A program made the translations under genes and the position numbers. Shown one piece after another: positions 17,765-27,218 of a stretch of 64,000 nucleotides of DNA (its first letter is position 1; each line of letters begins with the position of its first letter). Source of the DNA: a virus; the IMG/VR virus record IMGVR_UViG_3300030673_000004, positions 310,001 to 374,000 of that record; one strand, given 5' to 3'. A model generated the notes under the pieces. That model was not told the DNA's origin and made no database searches. It worked only from the letters and a program-made list of their open reading frames with translations.

Positions 17765-20700
17765 ATGGCGAACTTACAAACATATTATGTAGATCTCTCT
17801 TTAAGCAATTCTGTTGTTGGGGAAGGCACAGCAACAAATAAATACTCATGGGGAGATGTACTACGTTGGTTCGCTACTCTAAATGCGTCACCGTTTGATA
17901 CACCGAACGCTCTTGATGAGGGCATTCCCTTTGATATGACAGGTGTGAGTGTTGAATTTAGAATGACAGGCAAAAAGACAATGCTAGTAACTGATGTACT
18001 AGCATTGTCTAATCTTGAATTCTTCTTAGATGCATTCATTCGTTTCACAAGCGATGATCCTGCTACCAACGGTGTACCTGTCTGGCAGTTCGCGTCAAAC
18101 ACAACACTAGATACGTTCATATCTCTAACTCTAGGCTCCGCAGCCAACATTAAGATACAGGGTGTCTTTCTTGACATAGAAGGCTCCGTAGGAACCTTAA
18201 TATCCAATACTAGTGACAACGGAAAAACAACACTAGAGAACAACATAATCGTAGCTCGAAATAAGACCACAGTAATAAACTCAACAGCTACTTATGGTGC
18301 AATAACATTCGCAGGGAATACCGTTCTCGTTGGATCTATCGCAAGTGGTCAGCATGTTCTTGTTTCTAGTACAGGAGCTAATACATCAATTGCCGTATCC
18401 CACAACATTGTAGGACAACACGTAGACTCAGGCTCAGCCATGGTTGCCTTCTCAGCAGACAGCACAAACACAATCACAGCATCTGGAAATGTCTGGGCAA
18501 TCAGAGCGAATGGTAGTGCCTACACAGGCGTGTACCCAAGTGCAGGCAATGGTGCCCCAGATGTATTTGGACAAGTTCTAACCGATGTAGTCTACGGGGA
18601 TACAACCCTAGGTGGAACTACGGTAGACTTCACAACAATCTTAAATACTGACACGGATATGGCACGAGGTTGTTCTGAATTTACTATGGGATTCGCTAGA
18701 GCAAATCCCGCAGGACCGGCAACACAAATAATGTCAAGCCAAGCGGTTACAGTAACAGCTACAGATGCTGTAGGCTATCTAGACATTAATGGCAAATACC
18801 GTTCCAGTACTATTGATGCCGGAGCTATCCAAAAGAGTGGCCTGACAACAGCGAGCACAACTCATGTGGATTTAGGTTTGAGTGCTACTCGCTCAAATCG
18901 CATAGGAACAGTTGATGATCCAATCACGCGAACAGACTGGCTATTAGATTTAGTCCAGAGAGCCCCTGTAGATAACGAAATACAGTATGCTATTCGTGGC
19001 AGCATGGCTTCTGGATCAGCAACCCTTGATATCATACTTGGTACAGGATCCAACTATACAGGATCTGGGACTATTAACATAATAGGTTGGAAGACCTTTA
19101 ATAGAACATTACCTAAACTACGAATCAATTCTGTCTACTGGAATCAGACTATCAATACAACATTCCAAAAGATACAAGTGGAGTGGACAGGCACACAAGA
19201 TCTATTAACATGTCCTGCATCAGGATTAAATGCGAATGCTACAACATGCTCGCTACTTAATCTAACAGTACGAAGCAACGTAGCAAACACGGGTAGATTC
19301 CTTGCGCTACCTACAACCAGCCCTATTGTACAATTGGGTGGTGTTAGCGCGGCATTTAAGCACACAAGTGCAACAACGCAAGCTAAAGGTTATATAGCTA
19401 TTGATTCAGACCTGGCTCATAGTGTTACGCTATCAGCATTTGAACTAGCAAACCAAACAGCGCTAATGACTGTTCCGGCGCAAACAAGTGTGATCGGTAT
19501 CTATGCGCACACACCGGCAGGAACTGCGGTCGTAACAGGACCAACCGCAACATTTGCCACATTGAATGGTATAGAACCTTTTAATGATACAACGTCAGAT
19601 ACTGCGGACTTCACGCTGGTATCAACAACAAGCGCTGTTGGTATCTTAGCAGATTCCACATATCTACCAACTTCAGTGAAAACATATCTCGTGCGGGACT
19701 GTCGAGATCTAGAACGCTCAGCATACCCCTATGGCACAACAGCGCTAGATGCTGGAGCATATGAGTATGGATATAAGATATACCCGGAAATCCATCTCTA
19801 TGCAGATCTAAGCAAGACCTCTACAGGACACATCGGAACCATCATTGATAAATTCTCGTATGCTGATTTAGTAGCTTGGATTGCTACGGCAAAGACAGCA
19901 ACACTAACAAAAAAATATATTGTTCATTTGCTTCGTAGCCTAGAAGCAGACACAACAATCTTAGATTTATCAAACATTGAAGGTAACCCGTACACGGGTA
20001 GCATCACGTTTGTCACTGATAATGGTAAAAGTGCAGCAACACTCATTAGTGCGCAAGCACCTGCAGTTACAGCATATAACACACAGGGATTGAATCTTGA
20101 GTTAAACAAGATAATTCTTGGCAGTTCCTCTGGATATGGGCCTATTGCACTATCAGGAGAGAGCACCACAAAAAATACACTAACAGTTGATAACTCTATC
20201 TTAAGTTGGATTCATAGCCAAGTTGGATTCATCGTATCTCGAACAGGTACGCTATCAGGCACAGATAGTATAACAGTCAACACAGTAGTATTTGCACAAA
20301 CACAAACAACATCAGATAGTGGTAAAGATTTTGACGCGCTACTAGCTTCTATACAAAACGACAGCACCATCGGTGATCTGGTGATTGTAACAGAAGTTAC
20401 ACAAGGAACAACATACCGCATATCACCAGCCACATCTGTTGACATCACAGTAAATACGTCAACGAACATAACAAATGCACGCTGTGTTAGCCTAATTGAT
20501 GGAGATACCAATTGGACCGCACGCATTGGTGCCTGTAGCATAGCAGATAGCTTCACTAAAGACTTATCAATCCAAACAAATGTGGTAGGCTCAACACCTG
20601 TAGATTTTGCTGCAACTGCAATACAAAGTGTTGCTAGCGGAACGTCACATCTGGGAACTATCGCTACAACTGTAAACAATGTCTATGGGCTCGTCTACTC

Positions 20701-21826
20701 AGCAGCGGCTACTCTAGGTACAGTTTCTGGCACAACGATAAATGCCAAAACTACATCTAATGCGATCTTTGCTAATGCAGCAGATGCAGATTTCAGTGAA
20801 GATTCATTTAAGTTAACAGGCAATGTAGACTCTCTGAGTATCCTAAACGGTTCCCAATTACCTGCATGGGCAAGTACACTAAACGTTGACATGGTTGGCG
20901 CTCTACGCTTCTCTACGACTTCTGAAGCAATGGATGCGGGTGCTATTGAATACAATGGAATAGCATCTACAGGTACTTATGACTCAGACACGTCATCACC
21001 TGTTGTAACCAGAACAAATCTGGGCCAGGTCGCCTTCATGCGTGCTGAGACAGAAGGGCCTCTCTCTGTATTAAACCCATATACATCGGGTACCCGTTCG
21101 GTTAATCCTTTTGCGTACAAGATTGTTGGCTACCAACTACTAAATGCTGGTTATGTCTATTGGCAACCGACGCAACCAACAGATATTCAAGACTTCTCAG
21201 GAACACAAGCATCGGCTACTATTACAATTGCTAATGGTAACTCTTTTGATGCAACAACCCGTATTTCTGTTACCTATTTAGGACACACCTGCGCACTAAC
21301 ATATACAGCGGCCACTGGCAGCACAGGGATATTCGCTGCGGGCGCTACAGCTAGTGATACAGCACAAAATATAGCAAGTCTCCTGAGAAGCACAAGCGTT
21401 GCAGGGATACCCTTAGAATCTGTACTATGGGTATCTGTAGCAGCTAATGTAATTACGCTAACAGCCAAGTTACTGGGATCCTACGGAAATCTAATAACGG
21501 TTACAACAACAGGAATAGGTGTAAACAATACGGTGATGGCTAATGGTACTGATGCTACGACACCAAGTAGTTTGGTTTATCCTGCCAACGGGTGGATAGC
21601 TTTTGATAAAACAGAGATACCGGATCCCTACTCAGTGAGTTTCTTGCTGAAATTAGGAGTAAGTGATGCTAATGTTGCCTTTGGCGCCATCGTCGTCATG
21701 GCTGAAATTATCTCATCCCCACTACCATCTGAAGTAGGAACAGTAATTCCTTTTGCTATAGCACGCATGCCGCTAGAATCAAAACACGAAAGAAAAACCA
21801 TCTCTTGTAGGGTGCTGTTCACTTAA
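17765..21826 (+). CDS. Large beta-helix spike-like protein, three internal modules
   Basis: 1353 aa. Three modules each open with a 'Y/H-x-DLS...GT...W' block (near 7, 367 and 678) and close with DAGA (351-354, 662-665, 1057-1060), a motif common at the end of parallel beta-helix domains. The bodies alternate short strands with Asn, Thr and Ile ladders, as right-handed beta-helices do. The C-terminal 275 residues hold another beta-rich domain. This fits a tailspike or a virion surface protein, possibly a depolymerase; I see no clear catalytic residues. AAGGA precedes ATG 17765. It is one of the largest genes in the window. Confidence 0.7.
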   Translation: MANLQTYYVDLSLSNSVVGEGTATNKYSWGDVLRWFATLNASPFDTPNALDEGIPFDMTGVSVEFRMTGKKTMLVTDVLALSNLEFFLDAFIRFTSDDPATNGVPVWQFASNTTLDTFISLTLGSAANIKIQGVFLDIEGSVGTLISNTSDNGKTTLENNIIVARNKTTVINSTATYGAITFAGNTVLVGSIASGQHVLVSSTGANTSIAVSHNIVGQHVDSGSAMVAFSADSTNTITASGNVWAIRANGSAYTGVYPSAGNGAPDVFGQVLTDVVYGDTTLGGTTVDFTTILNTDTDMARGCSEFTMGFARANPAGPATQIMSSQAVTVTATDAVGYLDINGKYRSSTIDAGAIQKSGLTTASTTHVDLGLSATRSNRIGTVDDPITRTDWLLDLVQRAPVDNEIQYAIRGSMASGSATLDIILGTGSNYTGSGTINIIGWKTFNRTLPKLRINSVYWNQTINTTFQKIQVEWTGTQDLLTCPASGLNANATTCSLLNLTVRSNVANTGRFLALPTTSPIVQLGGVSAAFKHTSATTQAKGYIAIDSDLAHSVTLSAFELANQTALMTVPAQTSVIGIYAHTPAGTAVVTGPTATFATLNGIEPFNDTTSDTADFTLVSTTSAVGILADSTYLPTSVKTYLVRDCRDLERSAYPYGTTALDAGAYEYGYKIYPEIHLYADLSKTSTGHIGTIIDKFSYADLVAWIATAKTATLTKKYIVHLLRSLEADTTILDLSNIEGNPYTGSITFVTDNGKSAATLISAQAPAVTAYNTQGLNLELNKIILGSSSGYGPIALSGESTTKNTLTVDNSILSWIHSQVGFIVSRTGTLSGTDSITVNTVVFAQTQTTSDSGKDFDALLASIQNDSTIGDLVIVTEVTQGTTYRISPATSVDITVNTSTNITNARCVSLIDGDTNWTARIGACSIADSFTKDLSIQTNVVGSTPVDFAATAIQSVASGTSHLGTIATTVNNVYGLVYSAAATLGTVSGTTINAKTTSNAIFANAADADFSEDSFKLTGNVDSLSILNGSQLPAWASTLNVDMVGALRFSTTSEAMDAGAIEYNGIASTGTYDSDTSSPVVTRTNLGQVAFMRAETEGPLSVLNPYTSGTRSVNPFAYKIVGYQLLNAGYVYWQPTQPTDIQDFSGTQASATITIANGNSFDATTRISVTYLGHTCALTYTAATGSTGIFAAGATASDTAQNIASLLRSTSVAGIPLESVLWVSVAANVITLTAKLLGSYGNLITVTTTGIGVNNTVMANGTDATTPSSLVYPANGWIAFDKTEIPDPYSVSFLLKLGVSDANVAFGAIVVMAEIISSPLPSEVGTVIPFAIARMPLESKHERKTISCRVLFT

Positions 21827-21839
21827 CAAGGATTTACCG

Positions 21840-22433
21840 ATGGCTTATCAAATGATTTTAGAAGGAGGGGTACTTAAAACAGTACCTCTCCAGGAAAAAC
21901 CTATTGTATTCCAAGGTGAAGTGCATTACAACGCAAAAGCTATGGGCTCGTTTTACCCGCATCGTGGTGGTGCCTCTGTTGAAGTAGTCTCCCAAAACTA
22001 CAGAGCCCCAACAACAAATACTCCGATTATTGAACAACCAGCAGAAGAACAAAAGATAATTCTACCCAAAGCTCATATTGAACCTCCAGTAGTTATATCG
22101 GCATTTGCGGAAGCTACTATTGCATTTGATGAACCTGATGAGGCCCCGTCAAGTACAGAACAAGCATCCGATATTGTATCGGTTGAAGATGTAGCACAAA
22201 GCCTAGCGTATGAAGATGTTCGTGGCGTGGGTATGACTCTAAAGGAGTTCAATGCTTATCAACTCAAGGGTGCCCAAGTACGTAAAGTATACCAGAAAGT
22301 CATAAATGCAGATGCCTCTGAGATGGGCATTAGCAAAATGACACAAGCTATTCTGAATGAGACCGGAAAGTGTGTTGAGCGTCAAGGCGAGATTCTGAGT
22401 ATCATCTTAGATATTAAGCGAGGGGCTCTGTGA
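21840..22433 (+). CDS. Hypothetical protein
   Basis: 197 aa. An N-terminal beta-rich 45 residues is followed by a Pro/Glu-rich linker (about 60-110) and a helical C-terminus (115-197). This looks like a two-part adaptor with a flexible middle, possibly a connector or chaperone for the neighbouring surface proteins. AAGGA ribosome site. Its stop overlaps the GTG start of the next gene. Confidence 0.6.
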   Translation: MAYQMILEGGVLKTVPLQEKPIVFQGEVHYNAKAMGSFYPHRGGASVEVVSQNYRAPTTNTPIIEQPAEEQKIILPKAHIEPPVVISAFAEATIAFDEPDEAPSSTEQASDIVSVEDVAQSLAYEDVRGVGMTLKEFNAYQLKGAQVRKVYQKVINADASEMGISKMTQAILNETGKCVERQGEILSIILDIKRGAL

Positions 22434-23779
22434 GCATAGCCACAGCAGTCAGGACCCTACGCGAATATGTCAGCACACAACTGCCGTTAGAGCCCTATAT
22501 GCACGGCTCGTTTCGGTCTGTAGATCCTATGCTCAGTGGAACAACACGCTTTGGTAAAAAGATAGGGACCAATGAGGTCATTCTGTTAGAAGATACAGAT
22601 ATGGTACTAGCGAGTAACGCTGCTACAGGTAGTGCTACGGTGCAAACAGTAGCAAAAATCAATGATGTAATAACAGGATCCATTTTCAAATTACCTGATA
22701 CCTCGTTAATCCGTCTATACAATCCACAGCAGCATGTATCAAACACAGATACGTACTGGTCCTGGACTGTTGACTCAGAGACGCCCCTGCTCACAACGTA
22801 TACAGCAGGCAGTTCACTCTCAATCTATGGGCATCCTGTGACTGTATTGCCCGGTCTAACCAACGAGATACAAGTACGAAGTACGGTTCCTGTTATGCCC
22901 GGTGACCGATTGATTCCCATAGCAAGCACACCAATAGGACTTGTTGAAGGTCAGACTGTTGAAATCCTATCTATTGATACACATACTATAATACCTGGAG
23001 ACATACCGGTAAACTCGTACAAATGCACAGTATCAGCACAATTAAAACACCTAATTGTGAATACGGCATCGAGCATATATCTAAGAGCAGATACAGGTTA
23101 CGTATCTAATCTCATACCAGCTACAGATATCAATGGCGTCTTCCTATTAGACTGTGTTTCAGGTATAACACTTGGAGATAACTCGGAAGACGTTACTATC
23201 ACATTAAATACACATCAAGCAGACTATACAATAAGCACATCGTACCAAGATGTCCAAAAAAATACGCCGGTTATTCTAGGTGTTGTATCGGCTGCTGACT
23301 TTGTAACAGGGGCTGTTGATAGAGGCCGACTGGTACCAAATATAGATAAGTCGCTCTATTCAGTTAATGACGCTTACGGGTTATGCGGTTTTGGCTATGA
23401 CTTCTGTAAGACACTCAATCCAGGAATTAAACTAAAAGTATCCGGCCAAGAAGGCACAGAGATACGAGTGACTGTCGCCACAGGTACAACATTATATACC
23501 ATTGGTACAACAGATACAACAATTGATCTATCTACAAATCAAACCAATTATGTGTTATTCCGTATCACAGGTTCAACTAACGGAACACTGCTCTGGACAA
23601 GTTTACCACTCACAGAAGATAACTCGTTCATCTCCTACTCTATCGTAGCGCGAACAAACCAACAGGAAGAGTGGTCCGGTAGTGGATTAATACTCAAGCC
23701 AGTCATCACATCGGTTGAAGACAGCTATGCATTCTCCGATGGAGAAAACTTTGTGATCGGTGGAGGTACCTTCCTATGA
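22430..23779 (+). CDS. Putative virion structural protein
   Basis: 449 aa from a GTG start that overlaps the upstream TGA. Residues 1-60 are helical; the rest is Thr/Ser/Ile/Val-rich and beta-predicted, as in tail appendage proteins. No family recognised. Coupled by overlaps to both neighbours, so it probably assembles with them. Confidence 0.6.
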   Translation: MSIATAVRTLREYVSTQLPLEPYMHGSFRSVDPMLSGTTRFGKKIGTNEVILLEDTDMVLASNAATGSATVQTVAKINDVITGSIFKLPDTSLIRLYNPQQHVSNTDTYWSWTVDSETPLLTTYTAGSSLSIYGHPVTVLPGLTNEIQVRSTVPVMPGDRLIPIASTPIGLVEGQTVEILSIDTHTIIPGDIPVNSYKCTVSAQLKHLIVNTASSIYLRADTGYVSNLIPATDINGVFLLDCVSGITLGDNSEDVTITLNTHQADYTISTSYQDVQKNTPVILGVVSAADFVTGAVDRGRLVPNIDKSLYSVNDAYGLCGFGYDFCKTLNPGIKLKVSGQEGTEIRVTVATGTTLYTIGTTDTTIDLSTNQTNYVLFRITGSTNGTLLWTSLPLTEDNSFISYSIVARTNQQEEWSGSGLILKPVITSVEDSYAFSDGENFVIGGGTFL

Positions 23780-26367
23780 ACGTCCGAAGCATGTCTCGTG
23801 ATGTTGTAGCTGACGGTACAACACGCATGTATGGTAACATTGATAAACTGGCAGAGCTCGCAGCGCTATCCAGTTATGGTATCATAGGTGATCTTAGTAC
23901 AAAACTAAAAGTTACAGTATCTCAGGCTGCCACGTGTATGCAAATAACTGCAGGCAGCTTTCTAACCCCATCAGGTGTCATCGGAGCATTCACAGATATT
24001 ACAACAGGTGTATTTCCACACTCCTTTGAACCGGGAACATCAGGTGTAATACTTGCCACATTTGATGTAGCTGAAAAAACAAGTATAAATGAGTACGGAC
24101 AATCTGTTATAGAGAACACCAGCATAACATCAACTTATGCGTGCTTATCTATTGATCAGTATGGCGAAAACTACGTTGAGTGGTATCCTAAATCAGTAGT
24201 TCTTGCTGTCTATAACATTATTGATGGTGCTATTGAATTAGACGAAAGTAATACTGTTGTCGCTAACACACGACGAGCATCAGGTTCTTTTGATAATAAG
24301 CACATAAACTTAGGATACCCGCAGTATGCAACAGAGAGAAATGTGCATGGATTACAATTTGATGATCTCTATACAGGCAGCACATCTTTCTTGAAGCAAG
24401 CATTCAAGGAGGGTTTTCTTATTGGTGGTGCATCTAGTAGCCAAGGTACACCTGGAGACACAACGGAAGTAGAAATAAACGAGGATGCATGGCAAATTGA
24501 TTATCTAGGTAGATTAACAGGTACACCGGGCATCTATTACGTATATCTACCCTCAACACCAACATCAGTAGCTAACATTGTAGATGCTGTCTACACGAGT
24601 TCTCCTGTAGCTGTAAACTGGTTAGACAAACAGAACGTTCTAACATCCAGCATACCTGTGCATGTGTACGTGAGTTATACAGCGCTTAGCGACTTTGATT
24701 TAGCAACACCCAACCCAACAAGTGCGCTAAAGCTACGAAATAACCCAAATAAGATTATCGTATCGGATGGAAAGATAATCCATACCAAAGCAAGTAACAC
24801 AGTACGCTTAGGTTTTGATTCTTACGCAGATTTGGTCCTTGATAAGATATCAACATATGTATCTACCAGTGGATCACTCGTAGCAGCCCCAACAGTAGTA
24901 GAGACAGCAACAGTAAATACAACGCTGACCGGCACATCACTGACAAGCAAGGTAACCTTCCCAACACCCAGCCAAGTATCCTTCGCCGTGCGGGGACAAG
25001 GTCTACAATCAGTGCAGGAACCGCCCCAAGGTGTCTTAAAAGTAACTAACTCACGCTTCATTGGAACAAACAATCTAACATTTACTGTTTCTAATGATGA
25101 AGAGACTGTAGCGCTATCAGCTACCGTAGGAACTACAGTGGTTCTGACAGCCACAGAACCCCTACATCCGTGTGGCTATCTAACAAAAGACGGAGTACTT
25201 GTAACAAGCTCCAGTTGGTATCGTATTGATGATTATACAGTAGCGTTGAACCCTAATGCACACACCACCGACTCTAAATACCTATGGATCTTAGCTGCAG
25301 GAGAATCACCTCGCTACTTAGGAAGAAGCATTCAAGCAGTTGGTACAGGATCTGCCCCAGATACAGTAAAAGCTACTGGTTATATTCAAATAACAACTAT
25401 TCCTCTAAGTGGTGATGCGATCACCATAACTACAACGGATTACACAGCAACGTTCACCTATGGTGCTAACTGGGCTATAGATACAACGCTACAGAGAGTA
25501 GCATCTTCATTAGTCACGGCAATTAACCGCTCTGACGTATATGCGGATGTAACATCAACAATACTAAACGATCCTGCTGGTGTGTACTTAAAAGTTACAA
25601 GCAGATCAAGTTCTGCTGATTGCAACAATTGGACCATTGAGAGTAATGCCACAGCACCGTTTACCGTTAAGTCTTTTTATGCTGGTGGCACTTATGCACC
25701 ATACAGTAGCGACCTTCTAAACATGACGGTCTCTGTACTGTACCAGCAAACACCTTATGTAAAAAAACCTAAGATCAATATCTATGCAACTAAATCCATT
25801 GCAGCAGATACGACATCAGATGAGAGTAAAATTTATCATTTAATGTATACGTTTGATGCCAGCGATAAGAAAACAGAATGGCGTAGTCATACACTCATTC
25901 GCAGTGATTTGATCATGGCTGACTATAATGATAGAACTAGCTATGATACAACAACTATGTTCTCTTTAGGATTAACCGTGACTGGGTATGATGCAGCCGG
26001 TGCCTCTCTAAATGAAACTCTCTCCTTTGATGAAGTGGATGCCTGGAGTCCTACGACGGGGTATTCAGATCTAGCGTTCAAGTCAACAGCTAACATCTAC
26101 TCGTCTCTGTCATCTTGGATTGTGTCAACCACGCCACCGTCATCGGTAAGTGCAACACTGAGTGTACTATCCAATCTCTATGACGAACCTTTTGACATGT
26201 TCCCTGTCAGAACGTTCAAGTTAGAAGGTGGTAAAGCTTGGAACTTCAAAGATACACGTAGAATTCTTATGGGCAATGCTATTGCAGGAGAAGCATCGCA
26301 GCAAGAACAACTGCATCAAGCATTATCCATGCAAAATGATGTCCTCACGGTAAGTGGTCTATTATGA
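23776..26367 (+). CDS. Large virion structural protein
   Basis: 863 aa, beta-rich. It shares features with the 745-aa protein at 45347-47584: a 'VHGLQFDDLYTG' block here against 'PHGQSLADLQIG' there, then 'SFDE...SSWIVSTT' against 'EFKG...VSWEVITT', and a late RRIL motif. The two are probably distant paralogues with the same role in different appendages. ATGA overlaps on both ends. Role inferred from position and composition. Confidence 0.6.
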   Translation: MNVRSMSRDVVADGTTRMYGNIDKLAELAALSSYGIIGDLSTKLKVTVSQAATCMQITAGSFLTPSGVIGAFTDITTGVFPHSFEPGTSGVILATFDVAEKTSINEYGQSVIENTSITSTYACLSIDQYGENYVEWYPKSVVLAVYNIIDGAIELDESNTVVANTRRASGSFDNKHINLGYPQYATERNVHGLQFDDLYTGSTSFLKQAFKEGFLIGGASSSQGTPGDTTEVEINEDAWQIDYLGRLTGTPGIYYVYLPSTPTSVANIVDAVYTSSPVAVNWLDKQNVLTSSIPVHVYVSYTALSDFDLATPNPTSALKLRNNPNKIIVSDGKIIHTKASNTVRLGFDSYADLVLDKISTYVSTSGSLVAAPTVVETATVNTTLTGTSLTSKVTFPTPSQVSFAVRGQGLQSVQEPPQGVLKVTNSRFIGTNNLTFTVSNDEETVALSATVGTTVVLTATEPLHPCGYLTKDGVLVTSSSWYRIDDYTVALNPNAHTTDSKYLWILAAGESPRYLGRSIQAVGTGSAPDTVKATGYIQITTIPLSGDAITITTTDYTATFTYGANWAIDTTLQRVASSLVTAINRSDVYADVTSTILNDPAGVYLKVTSRSSSADCNNWTIESNATAPFTVKSFYAGGTYAPYSSDLLNMTVSVLYQQTPYVKKPKINIYATKSIAADTTSDESKIYHLMYTFDASDKKTEWRSHTLIRSDLIMADYNDRTSYDTTTMFSLGLTVTGYDAAGASLNETLSFDEVDAWSPTTGYSDLAFKSTANIYSSLSSWIVSTTPPSSVSATLSVLSNLYDEPFDMFPVRTFKLEGGKAWNFKDTRRILMGNAIAGEASQQEQLHQALSMQNDVLTVSGLL

Positions 26368-27218
26368 AACGTATATTCAGCGAATCTTTAATTAGCCCGC
26401 GATGGGTGGATTCATCCACAGTAAACTATCGTTTCCCTGTAGTATCATCTGGAAATGAAACTCTACCAACAAGAGCACGGAAAGATGGGTACAGATCAAA
26501 ACCGATTAGAATCACAAATAGCAGCAGCATTGAGATCATAGGAACATATCGAGATGCATCCAATAAATCAGGATGCTTAGCTATATATACATGGCTGAAC
26601 CCAACAGTAATAGCAGCTAAAACACACAACGAATCAACTGTGCAGCTAGAAACTGTTGGTAATATGTATTTTGGTGAGTTCCTTGCAGGGGCCGCTGTAA
26701 TAAATGGAACATCATTCAAATCTAGCTACACTTTTGATGAGACTGTAGAGTTTATTCAAATTTATACGACTATGGATCTAACAGCAATCACCATCAGTGA
26801 GAGTGACATATCAGGTGCTGCTGTATCCCTCGTAGCACCGACAGCAACTACAGATGATGTCACAATTGAAGATGACTTTGAACTGGCTGAAGTAACTATA
26901 CCTGTGTTGATTGAAGACCCCTTCAGTCTAGGACCCGATGCTGATCCCTTCCTTACTATAGCGCCACTTCCAGGAACATATGCAGAGCCGGTACTTGTAC
27001 AACTATCTGTTACAACACCGTCTACGGTGTATTACACAACAGATGGTACAACACCAACAACAAGTTCTTTGGTATATACAGCACCGTTCTACGTGTTCTC
27101 CAATATCACAATTACAGCCTTAGGTGTTCCTGCAGACAGAACAGCTTCAGAAATTGCTACTGCTGTATATACTGTAATTTATACACCCGCTATCAGTCCA
27201 GCTAGTGGTGTACGCTGA
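26364..27218 (+). CDS. CHB_HEX-type repeat adhesin, 5' part of a frameshifted gene
   Basis: 284 aa. Residues about 195-275 form a complete chitobiase/hexosaminidase C-terminal-like module (GTYAEP...YYTTDGTTPTTSS...Y...). The next module begins ('PAISPASG') and is then broken by a stop; the rest of it follows in another frame at 27208. A 2-base loss in a GTGTG run at 27207-27211 would explain it. Read as one protein with the next ORF it would be about 1030 aa. Could be a real split, an indel in the phage, a sequencing error, or a slippage site. Confidence 0.65.
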   Translation: MKRIFSESLISPRWVDSSTVNYRFPVVSSGNETLPTRARKDGYRSKPIRITNSSSIEIIGTYRDASNKSGCLAIYTWLNPTVIAAKTHNESTVQLETVGNMYFGEFLAGAAVINGTSFKSSYTFDETVEFIQIYTTMDLTAITISESDISGAAVSLVAPTATTDDVTIEDDFELAEVTIPVLIEDPFSLGPDADPFLTIAPLPGTYAEPVLVQLSVTTPSTVYYTTDGTTPTTSSLVYTAPFYVFSNITITALGVPADRTASEIATAVYTVIYTPAISPASGVR

